From the NCBI GenBank assembly GCA_020622105.1, contig JAHRYP010000006.1, forward strand, positions 1 through 64,000: a stretch of 64,000 bases of DNA. Direction: 5' to 3'. The position numbers were made by a program, and so were the translations under genes. This stretch comes from Methylotenera sp. Lineage in GTDB: Bacteria > Pseudomonadota > Gammaproteobacteria > Burkholderiales > Methylophilaceae. Below the pieces are notes generated by a model, which saw only the letters and a program-made list of their open reading frames with translations, searched no databases and was not told the origin of the DNA. Positions within the stretch are counted from its first letter, which is position 1. Each line of letters begins with the position of its first letter. Below, one piece after another: positions 44,503 to 54,142 of this stretch.

Positions 44503-45291
44503 TTAGGCAAATACTTTCGCTAACTCGGTACCCGGCTCCGGCTGGCGCATGAATGCCTCACCAACCAGGAAAGTATGTACGTTGTTTTTACGCATCAGTG
44601 CCACATCATCTGCGGTAAAAATGCCAGACTCTGTCACCACGATTTTGTTTTGTGGAATGCGTGCCAGCAGGCCTAAAGTGGTGTCCAGCGTCACTTCAAA
44701 AGTACGCAGGTTACGGTTATTGATACCTAATAGCGGTGTTTCCAGTTGCAAGGCAAGATCCAGCTCTTCACCATTATGTACTTCTACCAGTACTGCCATA
44801 CCTAATTCGTGTGCAATTTTCTCCAGTTCGCGCATGGTGGATAAATCAAGCGCTGCGGCAATCAGCAGAATGCAGTCTGCACCCATCGCGCGTGCTTCGT
44901 AAACTTGATATGGATCTATCATGAAGTCTTTGCGTAATACCGGCAGATTACAGGCAGCGCGTGCCTGTTTCAGATATTCTGGTGAACCCTGAAAATACTC
45001 AATGTCAGTAAGCACTGACAAACACGCTGCGCCGCCTTGTTCATAGCTCTTTGCAATGTCAGCCGGCCTGAAGTCTTCACGGATAATACCTTTGGATGGG
45101 CTTGCCTTTTTGATTTCAGCAATCACGGCCGATTTGTTATTGGCAATTTTGCTACGTATGCTACCGACAAAGTCACGTGGTGCTGCTTCAGCTTTGGCTT
45201 CTGCCTGTAAGACAGCAAGTGGCTTCTGAGCTTTTGCAGCTGCAACCTCTACAACTTTGGTGGCAATGATTTTATTCAGTATGTCTGACAT
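44503..45291 (-). CDS. trpC: Indole-3-glycerol-phosphate synthase
   Basis: TrpC closes the indole ring in tryptophan synthesis. The 262-residue TIM barrel shows [55 protein letters not shown] and VTESGIF, the standard catalytic and phosphate-binding motifs. It is the last gene of the reverse trpG-trpD-DUF3465-trpC unit. Confidence 0.97.
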   Translation of the reverse strand: MSDILNKIIATKVVEVAAAKAQKPLAVLQAEAKAEAAPRDFVGSIRSKIANNKSAVIAEIKKASPSKGIIREDFRPADIAKSYEQGGAACLSVLTDIEYFQGSPEYLKQARAACNLPVLRKDFMIDPYQVYEARAMGADCILLIAAALDLSTMRELEKIAHELGMAVLVEVHNGEELDLALQLETPLLGINNRNLRTFEVTLDTTLGLLARIPQNKIVVTESGIFTADDVALMRKNNVHTFLVGEAFMRQPEPGTELAKVFA

Positions 45292-45338
45292 GATTTAATT
45301 TCACTTTGATAAACTTATTTTAAGCTATTGGAGAGCTA

Positions 45339-45797
45339 TTATTGATATTTCTGGCCATTGTGCAAAATCCAGCCCGCCGCATGGTCACCCTGCGGTGCAT
45401 GATGTGTCCAGTGCATCACGCCACCTTTTGGGTTGTATACATATTCACCGTAAAAGCTGATTTCATCGCCTACGTGCACCGGTACTCTTGGCGCCAGATC
45501 AATGTTGTGGGCAAATAATAATGTCTGCTGCGCATTGATTTTCACCAGAAACTTCTGATGCCTTGAGCCCTTGTTGTCATCTTTCAGCAGTTTGATAACA
45601 ACACCGTGCCCGCTGACCTGAACATCACTTTTTTTGGCTTTAAAAGCCTGTTCTATTTCGGTATTACTAACTTCAGCAGCTATTTCAGTGCTGCCAGCTT
45701 CGGGCAGTTGCAAGTTATTGGCATCAGACTTGCTGCATGCGCCTAGTGCTAACGCTAAATATAGCGCTAGAAACAGATTTTTTAGGTGGTCGCTCAT
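45339..45797 (-). CDS. DUF3465 lipoprotein inside the trp operon
   Basis: The 152 residues begin with a lipoprotein signal (LFLALYLALALGACSKSD; lipobox LGAC). The mature part fits DUF3465: GSRHQKFLVKINAQQTLLFAHNIDLAPRVP, VGDEISFYGEYVYNPKGGVMHWTHHAP and AGWILHNGQKY, with a cluster of His and Trp. Family function is unknown. It overlaps the trpD stop by four bases (ATGA) and precedes trpC by 47 bases, so it is co-expressed with tryptophan genes, with no biochemical reason that I can see. Confidence 0.85.
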   Translation of the reverse strand: MSDHLKNLFLALYLALALGACSKSDANNLQLPEAGSTEIAAEVSNTEIEQAFKAKKSDVQVSGHGVVIKLLKDDNKGSRHQKFLVKINAQQTLLFAHNIDLAPRVPVHVGDEISFYGEYVYNPKGGVMHWTHHAPQGDHAAGWILHNGQKYQ

Positions 45798-46810
45798 GCG
45801 TTAGTCAGCGACACCAGTTCCTGTAATTTCTGCATGGCTTTGCCACTATCCAGCATCTCGGCTGCGGTGGCGATACCATCCTGTAGCGATGGTGTTAATC
45901 CAGCCACGTAAATAGCTGCACCAGCATTCAACAATACGATGTCTCTTGCTGCGCCGGTTTTTCCGGACAGTACGTCCAATACCATGGCTTTGGATTGCTG
46001 GGCGTCCGCTACTTTAATGCTGCTTAATTCATGCAAACGCATGCCAAATTGCTGTGGGTTGACTACGTATTCCTGCACAATGCCGTTTTTCAGTTCAGCG
46101 ACATAGGTGTCGCCGGTGAAAGAGATTTCATCCATGCCATCAGCCCCGCAAACGACCATGACATGCTCGCTACCCAACTGTTTTAAAACGTGTGCAAGTT
46201 TGCCGGTTAAATTTGCTGAAAATACGCCTAATAGCTGGTTTTTTGCATGAGCCGGATTGGTGAGCGGACCCAGCAGGTTAAACATGGTGCGCACACCGAG
46301 CTCTTTGCGCACTGGGGCTGAGTGTTTCATTGCGCTGTGATGGTTGGGTGCGAACATGAAGCCTAGGCCAATATTATTGATACAGCTGGCAACCTGCTCA
46401 GGCGTTTGGCTGACATTAACGCCTAAAGATTCAAGTACGTCTGCACTGCCGCAGACTGAAGATACCGAGCGTCCGCCATGTTTTGCAACTTTTGCACCTG
46501 CGGCTGCAGCAACAAAGGCGCTAGTGGTAGAAACATTGAAGGTCTGGATGCCGTCGCCCCCAGTGCCGCAGGTGTCGATAAGATGCCTTGATTCCTCAAC
46601 CTTTACTTTGCTTGAGAGCTCACGCATGACGCTGGCAGCCGCTGCGATTTCATCAACAGTCTCACCTTTAATGCGTAAAGCGACCAGCAGGGCAGAAATT
46701 TGTGCTGGCGTGAGTGCTCCTGACATGACTTGATGCATCACGCTTTGCATGACTTCAAAGCTTAAATCTTGGCCGTTGATAAGCTGATTCAGAATTTGCG
46801 AATAATTCAC
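45794..46810 (-). CDS. trpD: Anthranilate phosphoribosyltransferase
   Basis: TrpD joins anthranilate and PRPP. The 338-residue enzyme has the PRPP-binding motifs DTCGTGGDGIQTFNVST and KHGGRSVSSVCGSADVLE, plus HHSAMKHSAPVRKELGVRTMFNLLGPLTNP. Positioned between trpG (39 bases upstream) and the DUF3465 gene. Confidence 0.98.
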   Translation of the reverse strand: MNYSQILNQLINGQDLSFEVMQSVMHQVMSGALTPAQISALLVALRIKGETVDEIAAAASVMRELSSKVKVEESRHLIDTCGTGGDGIQTFNVSTTSAFVAAAAGAKVAKHGGRSVSSVCGSADVLESLGVNVSQTPEQVASCINNIGLGFMFAPNHHSAMKHSAPVRKELGVRTMFNLLGPLTNPAHAKNQLLGVFSANLTGKLAHVLKQLGSEHVMVVCGADGMDEISFTGDTYVAELKNGIVQEYVVNPQQFGMRLHELSSIKVADAQQSKAMVLDVLSGKTGAARDIVLLNAGAAIYVAGLTPSLQDGIATAAEMLDSGKAMQKLQELVSLTNA

Positions 46811-46849
46811 TTAAGTTATAGCTTTCAAAGTTTTAGCTTTTAAAAAAAA

Positions 46850-47416
46850 TTAATTGGCTTTCAAGAAATTATTCAACAGCTCGTGGCCATATTCAGTGAG
46901 GATAGATTCCGGATGGAATTGCACACCTTCTACCGCCAGCGTTTTATGGCGTACGCCCATAATCTCGCCGTCTTCAGTCCATGCGGTGATTTCCAGGCAA
47001 TCCGGTAAGGTTTCTTTTTCAATGACCAGTGAGTGGTAGCGTGTTGCAGTGTACGGGTTTGGTAAACCTTTAAATACGCCAATATCATTGTGGTAGATCA
47101 ATGAAGTTTTACCATGCATGAGTTGTTTTGCATGAATGATGTTGCCGCCAAAGGCCTGGCCGATACTTTGATGACCCAGGCACACACCTAATAATGGAAT
47201 TTTGCCTGCAAATTCTTTGATGAGGGGAACGCTGATGCCAGCCTCATTTGGCGTGCATGGGCCCGGAGAGATAACGATGTGATCAGGCTTGAGCTCGGCA
47301 ACTTTAGCCAGGTCAATTTCATCATTGCGGTATACCAGCACGTCCTGACCGAGCTCACCTAGATATTGCACCAGGTTGTAGGTGAACGAATCATAGTTAT
47401 CTATCATTAACAGCAT
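46850..47416 (-). CDS. trpG: Anthranilate/aminodeoxychorismate synthase component II
   Basis: A glutamine amidotransferase of 188 residues with [12 protein letters not shown], the nucleophile Cys in [17 protein letters not shown] (about residue 79) and the His-Glu in [13 protein letters not shown]. Such proteins can serve both TrpE and PabB. The trpE partner is not in this window; upstream is thiO, separated by a terminator, so trpG heads its own transcription unit. Confidence 0.95.
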   Translation of the reverse strand: MLLMIDNYDSFTYNLVQYLGELGQDVLVYRNDEIDLAKVAELKPDHIVISPGPCTPNEAGISVPLIKEFAGKIPLLGVCLGHQSIGQAFGGNIIHAKQLMHGKTSLIYHNDIGVFKGLPNPYTATRYHSLVIEKETLPDCLEITAWTEDGEIMGVRHKTLAVEGVQFHPESILTEYGHELLNNFLKAN

Positions 47417-47531
47417 GTAACATCCTAATCTATTTGCCGGCTTTCCAAATCCGGAAAGTCTTGAATGCTTGGAAAGAATTGAATTAGCTTATCATTTTAC
47501 CAATGCTTAAAATGAACGTACAGGTAAATGC

Positions 47532-47562
47532 ATAAAAAGATTGCAGGCTGCCTGCAATCTTC
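47532..47562 (-). terminator. Rho-independent terminator for thiO
   Basis: AGATTGCAGG (47538-47547) and CCTGCAATCT (47551-47560) form a perfect 10-bp stem with a three-base loop; on the reverse strand it is followed by TTTTAT. It isolates thiO from trpG. The rest of the gap to 47417 holds a weak CTTTCC/GGAAAG hairpin and no clear leader peptide. Confidence 0.88.
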
Positions 47563-47594
47563 AGTAGCGACGATTTTAAACTGCAGCTGTCAGT

Positions 47595-48677
47595 TTAGCT
47601 GGCGCACTGATAAGGGCTTGCGTCAATCTGCGGTGTTTCTCCTGCCATCAGTGCTGTAATCAATTTGGCGCTGGCAGGCGCCATAGTCAGGCCGTATCTG
47701 AAATGGCCTGTATTCAGGTAAAGATTTTTAATCGTAGGGTGAGCGCTGATTGTAGGCAGGTTTTCTGGAGTACCCGGACGTAGCCCACTCCAGTGCTTGA
47801 TGATCGGCTGGTGTTTCAGCGTTGGCATAATGGCTTCAGCTTTTATGCGTAGCTCATCTCGTACGCTTTCTGTGACGCCGTTATCAAAGCCCACATCTTC
47901 CAGTGTACTGCCTGCCAGCAAGTGGCCATCAAGACGCGGTATCATGTAAAAGCCTTCGCGATAAACCATCTGCCGCAGGTTGGTTTCAGGTTTATATAGC
48001 AGTATCTGCCCGCGCATCGGTTTAATATTGAGTTTGGATGCTGTTTGTTTTAACAGGTCAAAACTCCATGCACCTGAAGTTACTACGAACTGATCAGCAC
48101 TTAATTTCTCACCGTTAGTCGTTTGCCACTCATTGAGCGCTTCGGTTTCCTGTAAGGGCAGCAGCTGCGTATGCTCCCGCATCGTTACGTTGTTCTGCTC
48201 CAGCCATTTTCGCATTGCCTGCATCAGGTATGGTGGGCGTATCTGGCATACCTTAGGTAGCCATAGTGCATCATCACCGCTCAGCGATTGCACATCGTAA
48301 TTTGCGGCTTTCACTGCTTGCGCCTCAACCTGATTTTTCTCACACCAGGCCAGCGCTGCATCTTTATCGAACTCTGGCAGCAACAGAAAGCCTGATTGCA
48401 CAAAGTTTGCATCTACATCAGTCTCGCGTAATAGTTTTTGACTGAGTTCCCGGTAGAAATCAGCGCCTGTGCGTGTCAAGTTATTCACCGGCTGTGAATA
48501 CTGCCATGGCAGCAGCGGAAAAATAATGCCTCCGCCTGCCCACGAGGACTCTCCGGAGGTCTGGCTGGCAATTTGATTGCGCTCAACAATGGTGACGCGA
48601 TGGCCGCGATTGACAAGTTCCATTGCAGTCATGCAGCCTACAATGCCGCCGCCGATAATCATTACATGTTTAGTCAT
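47595..48677 (-). CDS. thiO: Glycine oxidase ThiO (FAD-dependent)
   Basis: ThiO oxidises glycine to dehydroglycine for thiazole synthesis in thiamine formation. The 360-residue DAO-family flavoprotein has the FAD motif MIIGGGIVGCMTAMEL, ERNQIASQTSGESSWAGGG, GQILLYKPETN and the late GHFRYGLTMAPASAKL. The match to ThiO is by family pattern; other thiamine genes and a TPP riboswitch are absent from the neighbourhood, so another D-amino-acid oxidase role cannot be excluded. It lies nine bases after the Kef-type gene. Confidence 0.85.
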   Translation of the reverse strand: MTKHVMIIGGGIVGCMTAMELVNRGHRVTIVERNQIASQTSGESSWAGGGIIFPLLPWQYSQPVNNLTRTGADFYRELSQKLLRETDVDANFVQSGFLLLPEFDKDAALAWCEKNQVEAQAVKAANYDVQSLSGDDALWLPKVCQIRPPYLMQAMRKWLEQNNVTMREHTQLLPLQETEALNEWQTTNGEKLSADQFVVTSGAWSFDLLKQTASKLNIKPMRGQILLYKPETNLRQMVYREGFYMIPRLDGHLLAGSTLEDVGFDNGVTESVRDELRIKAEAIMPTLKHQPIIKHWSGLRPGTPENLPTISAHPTIKNLYLNTGHFRYGLTMAPASAKLITALMAGETPQIDASPYQCAS

Positions 48678-48686
48678 AATCTGTTT

Positions 48687-50672
48687 CTATTTAATAGCAA
48701 CGCGCCCAATCAGCAGGGCATTTTCAGCATTGACCAAGCCGGTAGGCTGGCCCAGAAGTACCACTACATCGCCTTCCGCAAGCAGGCTATCTGTTGTCAG
48801 TACCGCGCCATTTGAATTGGGACGGCGAATCGCTTTCACTTCAACATCAAAAACATCCAGTTGCATATCGGTAAGGCTTCTGCCAATTGCAAAAGCACCG
48901 CTGGTGATGATCACTGAGTGCAAGCGTACCTGCTGTTTTTCCAGATCTTCACTGTCAGCATCTGATGCGCCATGGAAGTAGCCTTTGAACAGTTTGTAGC
49001 GTTCTTCCCGGAACAAACGAATGCGTTTCACTACGCGGTTGAGGGGTACGCCTAGCAGCATCAGCGCGTGCGAGGCCAGCATCAGGCTGCCTTCAAGAAT
49101 CTCCGGTACGACCTCGGCAGCGCCCGCTGCACGCAATTGCTCCATATGTGAGTCATCTACCGTGCGCACGATCACGGGCACATGCGGGTAACTTTCCTGT
49201 GCGATGTGTAAAATCTTCATTGCGGCGCGATTGTCGGCATAACTGATAATGAGTGCTTTTGCGCGTGCGCAGCCTGCGGCTGAAAGCACAACCCGTCTTG
49301 CCGCATCGCCAAACATCACGTTTTCACCAGCAGCAGCTGCCTCCAGCACACGTGCTGGGTCAATATCGAGTGCGATGTAAGGAATTTTTTCCTCACGCAG
49401 AAAGCGGCCCAAATATTGACCGCTACGGCCATAGCCGCAAATCACAACGTGGTCATGCAGGTGCCGGCCTGCCTCTTCAATCTCCTCTACAACTTTGCCG
49501 CTATTGCGGGTATAGCTGCCGACCAGCTTTCTGGCTATTTTTCCGTTATATTGAATTAAAAATGGCGCAATGACCATGGAGAGCAGGGACGCAGCCAGAA
49601 CAGCTTGTAGGGGCACGCCACTAATCAGCTTATGTTCAGCACCCAGAGCCAGAATTACAAAACTGAATTCACCTGCCTGCGCCAGAATCACTGCGGTGCG
49701 GATAGCAACGCCGGCTTCATATTTGAAGAGTCGCACCACCGCGGCAACGATTAAAGCTTTAAATAAAATAAAGCCGAACAGGATTAATAGTATCAAGCCA
49801 ATGTGATTATAAATCTGCTCCAGATTCAACAGCATACCAACACTGATAAAGAACAGACCCAACAAAATGTCACGGAATGGAGAGATATCCGATTCCACCT
49901 GATATCTGAATTTTGTTTCAGAAATCAGCATGCCGGCAATGAAGGCGCCTAGTGCATAAGACAAACCTGCGAGCTTGGTAGCAAAAGCCAGCAGCAAGGT
50001 CACCATCAGTACATTCATGACAAATAATTCGCGTGAGCGTTGGCTCGCAACCAGATTAAACCACGGGTTAATCAGCCACTTGCCTACCGTGAACAGCAGT
50101 AATAGCATGGCAGCGGCCTTCAGCATTGCCAGACCCAGCACATTCATCAAGTTTGAATTGGCCATGCCGAGTGCCGGAATCATTACCAGCATAGGTACAA
50201 CGGCAATATCCTGAAACAGCAGCACACCGATGCTTAAACGGCCATGGCGTGAATTTAAATCAATCCGTTCTGCTAGAATTTTAGAAACAATAGCAGTAGA
50301 CGACATAGCTAAAGCGGCGCCGATCACAAATGCAGTTGGCCAGCTGAGGCCTGCTAATTTGGAAATGACCATGGTCAGTATCAGCGTAATGACTACCTGT
50401 CCACCGCCCAAGCCCAGTACTTTTTTTCGCATGGCATACAGTTGCGGAAGGCTGAACTCGAGGCCTATGCTGAACATCAAGAATACAATGCCGAATTCTG
50501 CAAACTCGCGATTCGCTTCGCTATCCGGCAGCAGGCCGAAAGTATGCGGGCCTAATGCCAACCCTACCAGAAAATAGGCAAGCATTACCGGCAGGTTGAA
50601 TGCACGGAATAATGCCACCGCAAACACTGAGCTAATCAGCAGTATTAGAATTAATGGTAATGTATTGAACAT
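48687..50672 (-). CDS. CPA2-family (Kef/YbaL-type) monovalent cation:proton antiporter
   Basis: The 661-residue protein has an N-terminal membrane domain of about 12 helices (residues 1-380), including GIVFLMFSIGLEFSLPQL and LGAFIAGMLISETKF, then a cytosolic RCK-N domain with the dinucleotide fold VVICGYGRSGQYLGRFLREEKIP (near 410) and a TrkA-C domain at the C-terminus (DMQLDVFDVEVKAIRRPNS, GDVVVLLG). It resembles YbaL/KefB potassium-proton antiporters. It is the first gene of a reverse unit with thiO. Confidence 0.9.
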   Translation of the reverse strand: MFNTLPLILILLISSVFAVALFRAFNLPVMLAYFLVGLALGPHTFGLLPDSEANREFAEFGIVFLMFSIGLEFSLPQLYAMRKKVLGLGGGQVVITLILTMVISKLAGLSWPTAFVIGAALAMSSTAIVSKILAERIDLNSRHGRLSIGVLLFQDIAVVPMLVMIPALGMANSNLMNVLGLAMLKAAAMLLLLFTVGKWLINPWFNLVASQRSRELFVMNVLMVTLLLAFATKLAGLSYALGAFIAGMLISETKFRYQVESDISPFRDILLGLFFISVGMLLNLEQIYNHIGLILLILFGFILFKALIVAAVVRLFKYEAGVAIRTAVILAQAGEFSFVILALGAEHKLISGVPLQAVLAASLLSMVIAPFLIQYNGKIARKLVGSYTRNSGKVVEEIEEAGRHLHDHVVICGYGRSGQYLGRFLREEKIPYIALDIDPARVLEAAAAGENVMFGDAARRVVLSAAGCARAKALIISYADNRAAMKILHIAQESYPHVPVIVRTVDDSHMEQLRAAGAAEVVPEILEGSLMLASHALMLLGVPLNRVVKRIRLFREERYKLFKGYFHGASDADSEDLEKQQVRLHSVIITSGAFAIGRSLTDMQLDVFDVEVKAIRRPNSNGAVLTTDSLLAEGDVVVLLGQPTGLVNAENALLIGRVAIK

Positions 50673-50972
50673 ATTCTTATGACGTTAGAGGGTTGAGCCT
50701 GCTTTTTTCTTATATTGTTTCATATTGGCGCACGACTTAGAAATTTTTTTAACAGTCGGGATTAATAGACTTTTTTATCATCGGCGCGGCAGTTATAGCA
50801 AAATCTGTGCCCGTCCATCATTTTTTTATGTATTTTGCCTAAAAAAGGTGTTATTAATTAGCTGTTAGGCTTTATAACTTCAGAATTCCCTTTTATACTA
50901 GCCGTTAACTTTCTTCGATCTAAATCGTTAAAACTCTGGCGATAAACCTTTAGCCTTTATAAAACATAGCGA
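50673..50972. other. 300-base divergent intergenic region
   Basis: The gap between the antiporter (-) and kdsD (+) is AT-rich, with several T-runs. TATACT at 50894-50899 is a possible forward -10 box with a poor -35. I see no reading frame, hairpin terminator or known RNA in it. Confidence 0.5.
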
Positions 50973-52025
50973 ATGCCATTATCAAATAACCATATCGGGC
51001 CTGACCAGCAGCGAGAAATGCCGCAAGCCACGCATCAGAGCACAAATCAAGCCATAGTTCAGAACAAAACGCTGAATTTAGCCAAAGAGATTTTGCTGCT
51101 GGAAGCGCGCGAAGTTGAATTGCTGGCAGAGCGACTCGATGGCAATTTTACTGCTGCAGTGGCATGCATACTGCAATGCAAGGGGCGTGTGGTGGTGAGC
51201 GGCATGGGTAAGTCTGGACATATAGGCGGCAAAATTGCATCTACGCTCGCCAGTACGGGTACCCCTGCATTTTTTATGCATCCGGCTGAAGCTAGTCATG
51301 GTGATCTCGGAATGATCACCGCCGGTGATGTAGTGATTGCGCTCTCAAACTCCGGTGAGAGTGACGAGATATTAGCCATCGTCCCGCCATTAAAAAGATT
51401 AGGTGCAAAAATCATAGCGATTACCGGTAATGATGCATCAACGTTAGCGCAGGCAGCTGACATACATTTGAGTGCACATGTTGCAAAAGAAGCGTGTCCG
51501 CTTGGCTTGGCACCAACTTCCAGCACTACAGTGGCTTTAGCGTTAGGTGATGCATTGGCTTTGTGTGTATTGGATTTACGTGATTTTACGGCTGAAGACT
51601 TTGCCCGCTCACATCCGGGCGGCAGTTTAGGGCGCCGTTTGTTGGTGCGTGTCAGTGATGTGATGCGGGCCGGTGTAGATGTACCACAAGTGCCAATCAC
51701 TGCAACACTTGCGGAGGGCTTGCTAGAGATGTCGCGCAAGGGGTTGGGCTTGACGGCTGTGGTAGATGCGCATGGTAAGCCGCTAGGTATATTTACCGAT
51801 GGCGACTTGCGACGTGCGTTTGAGCAGAATATCAATATTGCTACCGCTGTAATCAGAGACGTAATGCACCAGAATCCCAAAACAATCGAGAGTGATGAGC
51901 TGGCGATGGTAGCTGTAGAAATGATGGAGCAATGCAAGGTTAACGGGCTGTTGGTCGTCAACAATACGGGTGTTCTGGTCGGTGCGTTGAATATGCATGA
52001 CCTTTTATTGGCAAAGGTGGTTTAG
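50973..52025 (+). CDS. kdsD: Arabinose-5-phosphate isomerase
   Basis: KdsD converts ribulose 5-phosphate to arabinose 5-phosphate, the first step to Kdo of LPS. The 350-residue protein has a sugar isomerase (SIS) domain (VVSGMGKSGHIGGKIASTLASTGTPAFFMHPAEASHGDLG), the LGLAPTSSTT motif, and two C-terminal CBS domains (VSDVMRAG, IRDVMHQNPKTIESDELAMVA). The first 35 residues are poorly conserved; a Met at 51018 is an alternative start. It abuts kdsC with no gap. Confidence 0.95.
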   Translation: MPLSNNHIGPDQQREMPQATHQSTNQAIVQNKTLNLAKEILLLEAREVELLAERLDGNFTAAVACILQCKGRVVVSGMGKSGHIGGKIASTLASTGTPAFFMHPAEASHGDLGMITAGDVVIALSNSGESDEILAIVPPLKRLGAKIIAITGNDASTLAQAADIHLSAHVAKEACPLGLAPTSSTTVALALGDALALCVLDLRDFTAEDFARSHPGGSLGRRLLVRVSDVMRAGVDVPQVPITATLAEGLLEMSRKGLGLTAVVDAHGKPLGIFTDGDLRRAFEQNINIATAVIRDVMHQNPKTIESDELAMVAVEMMEQCKVNGLLVVNNTGVLVGALNMHDLLLAKVV

Positions 52026-52586
52026 GTGAGCTTGACTAGTAACAATATAGATTTAAATCAGCGTTTACAAAAAATCAAGCTGCTGATTCTGGATGTAGAC
52101 GGTGTGATGACCGATGGCGGCTTAATGATCGGTGACGATGGCCAGGAATATAAAACCTTTCATTCGCATGATGGTTTGGGTATGAAACTGCTGAAAGCGA
52201 CCGGTGTTTCAATGGCGATTATTACCGGCCGTACTTCAAATGTAGTCAAAAAACGTGCAGAGACTACGGGTGTTGCGCATTTTTACCAGGGTGTAGACGA
52301 TAAATTACAGGCATTTCACGATTTGATGAAAACCAGTGGTTTGCAGGCTGAACAGTGTGCCTTTATGGGTGATGATGTGGTGGATTTGCCGCCTATGCTG
52401 CAATGCGGTTTGGCAATTGCGGTGCCGGATTCTCCGGCCTTGTTGCTAAAATATGCCCATTACGTGACTTACAAGGCAGGCGGGCGCGGTGCTGTGCGTG
52501 AGGTTTGTGAGTTGATCATGCAGGCGCAGGGCACATTTGATGCGCAGATGGAAAAGTTTTTAACGCAGGCAAGTATCAGCAACTAG
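52026..52586 (+). CDS. kdsC: 3-deoxy-D-manno-octulosonate 8-phosphate phosphatase, GTG start
   Basis: KdsC dephosphorylates Kdo 8-phosphate. A HAD-superfamily protein of 186 residues with LLILDVDGVMTDGGL (nucleophile Asp near 20), IITGRTSNVVKKRA and AFMGDDVVDLPPM. The GTG at 52026 follows the kdsD stop directly, so the genes are coupled. With kdsD it supplies Kdo for the LPS exported by the Lpt proteins encoded next. Confidence 0.95.
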   Translation: MSLTSNNIDLNQRLQKIKLLILDVDGVMTDGGLMIGDDGQEYKTFHSHDGLGMKLLKATGVSMAIITGRTSNVVKKRAETTGVAHFYQGVDDKLQAFHDLMKTSGLQAEQCAFMGDDVVDLPPMLQCGLAIAVPDSPALLLKYAHYVTYKAGGRGAVREVCELIMQAQGTFDAQMEKFLTQASISN

Positions 52587-52690
52587 GTTAAGTACATGTT
52601 ATTTACTGTGACTTTTCCATTATATTTTTTTATAAAACAACGTCTCATTATGCGTCGTTGTATGCAGTGCCGTGCTATGGAAGTGAGTCA

Positions 52691-53440
52691 ATGAATATGC
52701 GTTTCGGCACGCGGGCAGCCATTACCTTTCCATTGGCATTACTGGTTTTTCTTGCATTGCTGACCTTCTGGATCAATAGGGCAGTGCAGCCGCCGCTACC
52801 AAAACTGGATGGGAGTAGCCGTCATGATCCTGATTACATCATGAGCAATTTTGTGACAACGCAAACTGATGTCAATGGTGATTTGCGTTATAAATTGGCG
52901 GCTATTGAAATGCGTCATTTTCCTGATGATGACTCTACAGAGCTGCAGCGTCCGCGTTACACACAATTTTCGGTAGGTAAACCCTATACAGAAGTAGAGG
53001 GCATGCGTGGTTTTGTTTCATCCGATGGCGAGGAAGTTCGGTTGTTTGATAATGTGAAAGTGACCCGTCAGGCATTTGCGGATAAAGGTGAAATGACGGT
53101 TGAAACTGATTACCTTAATATACGCCCTAATGAAGAGTTAGTGACAACTGACCGCCCTGTGATCATTCGGCAGGCGCCAAAAACGGTGATTTATGCCACA
53201 GGTATGGTGTATGAAAAGAAACAGAAAACCGTAACCTTGCTGAATAAAGTGCGGGCGCACTATGAACGGCCGGCTGCTGCCGGCAATGCAGGTAAATCAA
53301 ATCAGACAAAAAGTAGCGCAAGTAACAACGGTACCAGTAAAAATAGTCAGCTTTCTAAAAGTCTGACTCCAGAGCAAGCCGCTCTCAAGCAGGAAAAATC
53401 CAACATTAACGATGTGCGCATTCGGAGACGCTATGAATAA
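52691..53440 (+). CDS. lptC: LPS export ABC transporter periplasmic protein LptC
   Basis: LptC is anchored in the inner membrane and passes LPS from LptBFG to LptA. The protein has one N-terminal helix (AAITFPLALLVFLALLTFWINRAV) and a beta-jellyroll body (DPDYIMSNFVTTQTDVNGDLRYKLAA and YTEVEGMRGFVSSDGEEVRLFDNVKVTRQ). The chosen ATG at 52691 has GGAAGTGAG upstream; the frame is open to 52658. The 249-residue length includes a Ser/Asn/Lys-rich C-terminal tail of about 45 residues, which is longer than usual. Confidence 0.93.
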   Translation: MNMRFGTRAAITFPLALLVFLALLTFWINRAVQPPLPKLDGSSRHDPDYIMSNFVTTQTDVNGDLRYKLAAIEMRHFPDDDSTELQRPRYTQFSVGKPYTEVEGMRGFVSSDGEEVRLFDNVKVTRQAFADKGEMTVETDYLNIRPNEELVTTDRPVIIRQAPKTVIYATGMVYEKKQKTVTLLNKVRAHYERPAAAGNAGKSNQTKSSASNNGTSKNSQLSKSLTPEQAALKQEKSNINDVRIRRRYE

Positions 53441-54128
53441 GCCGTATTTCACAGTAAAAGCAGATTTAATGATAGGCATCACGGTGTTGAGCCTGTCATT
53501 GCTGGGTGTTTCAGGCCGCGCCATGGCGGAAGCCGCAGATCGCGATAAACCTATCGATTTGGAAGCGGACACGGTTAAGGTCGATGACTCCAAGCAGATC
53601 AGTACCTATAGCGGCAATGTGATTCTGACGCAGGGTACATTAGTGATCCATGCCGATAAGTTGATCGTGCGTGAGGATAATCTGGGGTTCCAGCACAGCA
53701 CGTCCTTAGGCAATCCAACCACTTTCAAACAGAAGATGGAAGGTAAAAACGAATATATGGAAGGCAGCGCACAGCGTATTGAATACAATGGGCGTATGGA
53801 TAAAGTGCAGCTTTATACCAAGGCCTGGGTAAAACGCGGTGAGGATATTGTGCACGGCGATTACATCATGTATGACGCCAACGCCGAGTATGCAGAAGTG
53901 ATTGGAGGAGGGCCGCAGGGAACTAGTGGCGGTCGTGTTCGCGCGGTTATTCAGCCTAAAGGCAAAAAACCTGCTGCGCCTGTAAGCCCTGCACCTGCAA
54001 AATCTAGTGAACCGCCAGCCAAAACCAGTTCTACGGGCACTAATCCTGCAGGCAATATTGAAGCTGCAGTGCCGGTAAAAAATATGCGTCTTAGCCGTAA
54101 CCTAGAAGTTAGTTCCCAGCCAAAATAA
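53433..54128 (+). CDS. lptA: LPS transport periplasmic protein LptA
   Basis: LptA forms the periplasmic bridge for LPS. After a signal peptide ([17 protein letters not shown]) the OstA-type fold is clear: [45 protein letters not shown] and [27 protein letters not shown]. The C-terminal 60 residues are Pro/Ala/Ser-rich. The start at 53433 (GGAG upstream) overlaps lptC by eight bases. Confidence 0.95.
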   Translation: MNKPYFTVKADLMIGITVLSLSLLGVSGRAMAEAADRDKPIDLEADTVKVDDSKQISTYSGNVILTQGTLVIHADKLIVREDNLGFQHSTSLGNPTTFKQKMEGKNEYMEGSAQRIEYNGRMDKVQLYTKAWVKRGEDIVHGDYIMYDANAEYAEVIGGGPQGTSGGRVRAVIQPKGKKPAAPVSPAPAKSSEPPAKTSSTGTNPAGNIEAAVPVKNMRLSRNLEVSSQPK

Positions 54129-54142
54129 AAAGAGAGCATGTG

